From the NCBI RefSeq assembly GCF_041146395.1, contig NC_090999.1:70809001-70873000 (forward strand): a stretch of DNA of 64,000 nt. The letters run 5' to 3'. How positions within the stretch are numbered: position 1 is the stretch's first letter; every line of letters starts with the position of its first letter. This document shows positions 58,540 through 64,000 of this stretch, piece after piece. Made by a program: the position numbers and the translations under genes. The notes beneath the pieces are model-generated. The model was given only the letters and a program-made list of their open reading frames with translations, ran no database searches and was not told the origin of the DNA. The DNA is from Eulemur rufifrons. Lineage: Eukaryota > Chordata > Mammalia > Primates > Lemuridae.

Positions 58540-60540
58540 TGTTATTTATAATAAAATATCAAAGCTTGGGAATGGTTTTTTAAAATAAATTATAATAAAG
58601 CCAATGTTTTCCCCCAACATTCTCATGTACTTGATATTCAATGTGCTTTCTTGACTAGGAGAGAAAGAGGAGGAGTGACAATTGCTTGCTAGGAATTTGT
58701 AAGTGCCACACTCTCAGCCTCTAATGGCCACAGGGCAGTCTGTAAGCTGGATGTGCCTTGGGAGTGTGACTCACATGTGACTATTATGGTCACATTTATC
58801 GCAGAGGGACAACAAGTTTAGCAAATATGCTCTAGGATTCTTAAAAAAGATGTTTAATCTACAAATTTCTAATTTGTTTTTATCACACTGTTCTAATGTG
58901 AGAGATGATTTCTAGGAATTTCTACTATCAAAACAGGAAGGACAAGGGCTCGCCAACACATTATCCTAACCCCAGAAGGACCTCAGCTGCCCATGTCTCT
59001 TTTATTTGGGATGCGAACTTCTTGGAAACAAAAACCCAGGTCTTTGAAAATATATTTTGCTTTTTAGCAAGTAGAAGGATATTTGCATTTGAAACCATAA
59101 AGTTCCACAGGCCAAATAAATTTCTTTAATCTCATATCCGAATAAATTCTGATGTAGAAAAAAATATCATTTTTCATAGAAGTTATTTGTATATCATTCC
59201 TAAGTAATAAGTGTGTTCAACTCGGCTGCATACAGCACTCAGCTAGTGAAATTTCTGCAGCTGACATTTTTCTCTGGGAAGTTCAAAATAAATAAACAAA
59301 ACCTGCTTCAGTGTGTCTGATGGCTTGAATTCATTCTAGGTAATGGCCTTAATTTAGAGTTACAAATTAGTTTAGCTCTGTATATACAAAACCTTTGGGG
59401 AAAAAAAAAGCAATAAATAGGTGACAATTTACCCCAAAATTGGAAAAATGGATCCACAGTACCATTTCTGATATGGTACTTAATCTGTAAAATTAAGGAT
59501 TTGGGACTAGAATAATTCTACAGCTCTCACTAGTTTACACATTCTATGATTCTCCTTCCTCCTGGTTGGGCTAGGAAACAAAGCTGCATTTTCTGACCCC
59601 AGGAGGTCCTTACTTATGAGACCAACATCTCAAGGCATGCTACTCACTGCAGTAGACAAGAAAATATATGGCCTTAAGCTGTACTTCCTGCTAAGGAGAA
59701 TTTTCAGAAACATATTCTTAAATGTAGGAAAGCATTCTACAGTGTAGAGGTCTGAGAATTGAGAATTTTTTTTTCCAAGTTTTTCTGGAATTCAGAAGCA
59801 TTACCATTGTTTCACAGCCTAACCGAGCAATGTAAGGTTAGCAATGAATGAATTTCACATTCAAGTTGAGAAATAGCAGTATAAGGAGAGGAAAAAAATC
59901 AGAGTATTCTCACAGTGCTCCTCTAAGGTGGTCTGCAACTTTTGCCCTTTCTTAATTGAATATTGAAAAATCTAAAAAAAAAACATAGCTGGAAGAAAAC
60001 AGGTTTTATCTCTTTATTAACTTTAGATGTTTCTCCCAGGAAAAAAAGACTGTTGGCAAAAAATAATGAAAACACAAGGGCTTGTGCTGTGTGCTGGAAG
60101 AATTGCTCCTGAGACAATAAAGGTGAAATACAGATAAGGACAGTCAAGATGCAGCCTATTTGCTTTTTTTATTTAAAGAAAATTGTGTTTCTATCCATTC
60201 TGGCTATGAAGTAACTGTCAACCCAAAGATCTGGAAACTCCAGTTAAATAATATAGACTTAATTACTTTGGTGCCCTTTAGGTATCTAATGCATGCTGTA
60301 AATGACTGCACTGTCATTTTAACACTGGGAGGTACAAAATAATAGGTCCATCTTCAAAAGATGTGGCCTTAAAAGAACAAGGATTTTTACTTTTAGTCTC
60401 CAGAGTACTAGAATAAAGGAAACTGCTAAATATAACTTAAAGTGGAAATGTGCATAAATTCAGTCATTGCAAGCACTAAGTCATGGGGGGTATTTCTTAC
60501 AATGCTGCATTTTAACAGACAAGCTTTTCCTACCTGAAAT
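58540..60540. other. Intergenic DNA, nothing recognised
   Basis: About 2 kb without a supportable feature. Confidence 0.45.
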
Positions 60541-60544
60541 AGTG

Positions 60545-60905
60545 TCTTAGTTCATTTGTGTTGTATAACAGAATACCAGAGATGGGCTAATTTATAAAGA
60601 ACAGAAATTTATTTCTCACAGTTCTGGAGGCCGAGAAGTACAAGATCAAGGTACCAGCATCTGGTATGGGCTTCCTTGCTGTGTCCTCACATGGCAGAAG
60701 GCAGAAGGGCAAGAAAGGATGCACTCTGGAAGAGAAGAGAAAAGGGCCAAAGCCCTTTTCATAGCAGCATAAATCTATTCATGCAGGCTCTACGCTCATG
60801 ACCTAAACACCTCCCTAAAGCCCCCACCTCCCTACACTGTTGTATTGGGAATTCAGTTTCCAACATACGAATTTTGGAGGGAATAGAACCATTCAAACCA
60901 TAGCA
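60545..60905 (-). mobile_element. MaLR solo LTR, antisense
   Basis: 'gtcttagttcatttgtgttg', 'aatttatttctcacagttc', 'ctcacatggcagaaggcag' and a right end 'accattcaaaccatagca' are the antisense MaLR order. About 360 bp. Confidence 0.85.
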
Positions 60906-60909
60906 AATA

Positions 60910-62960
60910 GGAACTTTGATCTTTACAAATTATATGAATGTATTAAATCATCGTGTTTACCCCTAAAATATGTATATCTCCTATGTATCAAAAAAAGTTC
61001 AAAGAATAATTTGATACTAAAGAATGAATTTTAAGATGGTAAAATAAGAGAATCTAACAATATGTACTGAAGGGTATGCTTGCTGACATTCTTACATTAG
61101 CAAAAGAATTATAAAAGAAACCTAATATTTCTCAATCCTAGGAAAAGGTGTGAAGTAGAAATTCACCTTTGATGCTCTTCCACTTTCTCCACCAGTACCC
61201 ACTTTTCTTGATCTCTCTCTCTCTATCTCTTCAAAGGGATTTGCTCTATGTCAGAGTTGGAAAATGAACGTGCAATTCTTCCTCACACCAGGTTGTTCTT
61301 TACCAACGTGGTTTCATGTTAATAGGCTTCTCTTAAAATTCTGGTGCAGTCAGTACCTACAGTGTATGAATGAATAATGGCAAAGTTCAGGCCCTCTGGC
61401 ATGCCACAAGGCATCTCTGAAACTCTGAAACATGAACCCAGGTTTGCTTCCAAAATCTGTTCATAAGGTCAGCATTGCAGCCTATATACACGGCCAGTAG
61501 CTCCTGCTACCTGGATGATAAGAGAAATCACATAGAAAGTGAAAGCAGGCTATTGTTTTCTGATTATTTCCATGTCTATTTATTCTCAGTTATGTTTGCA
61601 GTCCATAGCTTTGCTTCAGAAAGTTTAGGAAAATCAAAACACAATTAATAGGAAGAATAAAGTGTAAAACTTTATTCCACTTTTAAATTCAATGACTAAT
61701 TTTAACTATCATCCTTATATCTCAACTGGTTAATTGTATTTATTTTTTTTTATATTCCTGTTACTGGTTTCATTATATTTATTATCCCTTAAAATTGCCT
61801 GTAACCTACAGTAGAATATCTTCAGAAATTAGCCAATTAAACAAAGGCACAGACCATTAAGTAACTTAATTGTTTGTTCAATGGACTTTGCCAGTTTATT
61901 TTAGATTATCCTATTTTAAAAAATCACTTAGATGTATGGCCAACACGTAAACCTCTTCTGTCTGATGTCAACTGGAAACCATACTCTGTTATTATAACTC
62001 TTCAACATCATCTTTGATTACTGTTGATAATAGTTTTCTCCTTTTGGCTTTAAACTGAGCTCCTCCACAACAGTCTCCCTTATATCTTCACCTTTATTAG
62101 TAATGTAAAGAATCAACTCTCTCTCTTTCTTTCTCTCTCTTAAATTGGATTAGATTCCTCAGCTCAGCCCTAAGTGCTACTCAGCAATTCTTTTATTTAA
62201 CTCTAATTGATTCCCTATTGCCTTTGCCACAGCAACTGTTTGAAAATGCATCTCAAGGCACCTAACTCACACCTGTCATACTCTCAGTAAATAACTTTGC
62301 CATATACCTAAATTACAAAGAAGACCAAAGCCTATTCTGGTACCTATCCATCATTTCAAATTTTCTCAGAAATGTATTCTTTTTAATTCCCCTGTGATCT
62401 TAAGGCAGGAATATCATTCTATTCCAAGACTGATTTTTCCACCACCTGGAGAGTAATACTGTTTCACCTGTAACATTTACTGTGTATGAACAACTAGATC
62501 TTCCCTTTACACCCCATAGCACGCCAGAAATCAGGATGAAATATTTAAACCTGACTTTACTGAAGCCTAGGAAATAATAAAAGGGAAAAAAATTCCGAAG
62601 AATCCAGTATAATTGGAGGACCTGATTTGCAATACAGCTGGCTCATCTTCAGTCAATGGCCCACTATGGGGTCTCACCGTCTTGGGTTCCCGGAATCTGT
62701 ACAGAAACCAACAGCATTCAGGAGCTCACCCTAGGTATGTGCCCCCCTCAGGAATAGACCAAGGCAGTGGGATCCAGAGAGAAATGTGTCCTCTCTTGCC
62801 TTCCCAGGGGCAAACTTCGGAGTGTTATTTTTTCTTCTTCTTTTTTGTTTCTTTTCAGGATTGACACTAGGAATGTCCACTCTACCATGACTATGTACTC
62901 TGGCCACATGATTTTTTTTTTTTTTTTTTTTTTGCCAGTTCTGTAAATACCCTCCTTATC
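60910..62960. other. Intergenic DNA with (CT)n tracts and a T-run
   Basis: (CT)n tracts lie near 61215-61232 and 62117-62140, and a run of about 22 T at 62912-62933. No gene or named repeat; the frame 62613-62864 shows no domain. Confidence 0.45.
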
Positions 62961-62963
62961 ATG

Positions 62964-63191
62964 GTTTATTGCAGTGGTCCCGAACTTTTTTGGCGCCAGG
63001 AACTGGTTTTATGGAAGATAGTTTTTCCACAGACAAGGAGCATGGGGGGGTGGGGAGAAAGAGAAGGGGAGATGGCGAGCGATGGGGAGTGGCTGCTGCT
63101 CACCTCCTGCCGTGCCACCGGTTCCTAATAGGCCACAGACCAGCACCCAGTACCACAGCCCGCCAGGGTGCTGGAGACCGCAGGTTTACAG
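62964..63191 (+). mobile_element. MER1-type hAT DNA transposon, internally deleted
   Basis: A body from CAGTGGTCC (62972) to about 63183, with wording of the MER1/Charlie group at both ends ('cttttttggcgccaggaac' left; 'ccggttcctaataggccac' right). An imperfect 8-bp target duplication, GTTTATTG and GTTTACAG, flanks it. The frames at 62969-63368 lie in or beside it. Confidence 0.8.
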
Positions 63192-63479
63192 TCTTCCTTT
63201 CTTCCTGGAATATATTTCCTCTCCTGCTGCTTCTGTCAAAGACCTGCGGTTTCCATACGCACATTTCAACCTTCATTTCCTCCGCGTGACTTTCCCAGGA
63301 TCTCTCTATTCTCTAATGCACTTAGTTCTTCCTATAATGTAGAGGTCTCTTGGTTTATAAGATATTAGTTAGGTAGGTATTTGGCTGTCCCTCTCAGTAG
63401 ATGGAACTCATGGATAGTAACAACTCTCTCTGTCATAACAATATCATCAATTCTATATAACCTATCACTAAAATTTGTA

Positions 63480-63690
63480 TTTACTGGACACTTACGTACC
63501 AGAGAATCTGATAAGCATTTTAAATGCTTTATCTCATTTACTCTTTAACACACCCATAAGAAATAAGTTCTATTATTAGCTCCATTTTACAAATGAGAAA
63601 GTAAAGGAATAAAGAGGTTCATTAACATGCACAAATTCACAAAGACAGTACGGGTGAAGCCAGGCTTTCATGTAGGTGTCTACTCCTGTG
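63480..63690 (-). repeat. MIR SINE remnant
   Basis: Antisense MIR: 'tttatctcatttactcttt', 'ccattttacaaatgagaaa', and 'cacaaagacagtacgggtg'. Confidence 0.75.
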
Positions 63691-64000
63691 CTCTTGCTTT
63701 TATCCCCTGCATGAATCTTCACAGCAATTTGCACTCAGAAACACTCCATAAATATTGGTTGGCACTAGAATTGAAACCATCTATAGCAAGGTAGGTTTTA
63801 ATAATACTTTAAAAGAAAGAATTCGACTTTAAAAACAAACTATGTTAAAAAGCTCACTGCAAATCCAAGACCCCAACCAATGCAATTTATAGGAAAAAGC
63901 ATGGTTTTGGTTCATTTGGGACATCAGCTTAAGGGTTATTGACACTTGGTTAAAATATGTTTTGAAAAAATAATTAATGAATAACAACTTAGAGATCATG

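Noticed and set aside
62969..63368. Plus-strand frames of 66-106 codons
   Set aside because: They begin inside a MER1-type transposon and show no domain.

Overview
This window is AT-rich, repeat-dense mammalian nuclear DNA with no recognisable intact host gene. Its Alu elements carry the diverged dimer seen in lemurs and galagos. It also holds L1 3' ends unlike human L1, plus MaLR LTRs, MIR, L2 and MER5A/MER1-type remnants. I infer a strepsirrhine primate; species is not resolved. No spliced host exon could be supported.

Layout. 1-18 kb: mostly single-copy-looking DNA with old MIR, L2 and MaLR pieces and two strepsirrhine L1 3' ends. 18.07-23.99 kb: a nearly full-length but broken L1 on the minus strand, with 5'UTR, shortened ORF1, decayed ORF2 and 3'UTR. 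24-28 kb: nothing recognised. 28-32.3 kb: nested young insertions, namely two full-length Alus, an L1-end element with an apparent 3' transduction, and MaLR LTRs. 33-46 kb: old repeats, including a MaLR provirus remnant inside a MER5A copy. 46.5-53.9 kb: an endogenous gammaretrovirus-like provirus. 54-64 kb: old L1, MIR, MaLR and one MER1-type hAT element.

The outstanding feature is the provirus at 46514-53855. It has two LTRs (522 and 519 bp, about 9 substitutions apart), a 5-bp target duplication CTCTA, a primer-binding site closest to tRNA-Gln, and a polypurine tract. Between a 16-codon gag start and a capsid fragment it carries an intronless, full-coding-length copy of the cellular anti-apoptotic gene BCL2L2 (Bcl-w). 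The copy has no visible poly(A) tail or flanking duplication. This resembles host-gene capture by a retrovirus, with gag matrix sequence replaced by the host gene. The copy is now broken by three stops and two 1-nt deletions. Nucleocapsid, protease and most of RT are missing, integrase has lost its catalytic glutamate, and env lacks the SU/TM junction. The near-identical LTRs beside such heavy decay suggest the element was already defective when it integrated, moved by another virus's proteins, or was hypermutated in its last reverse transcription.
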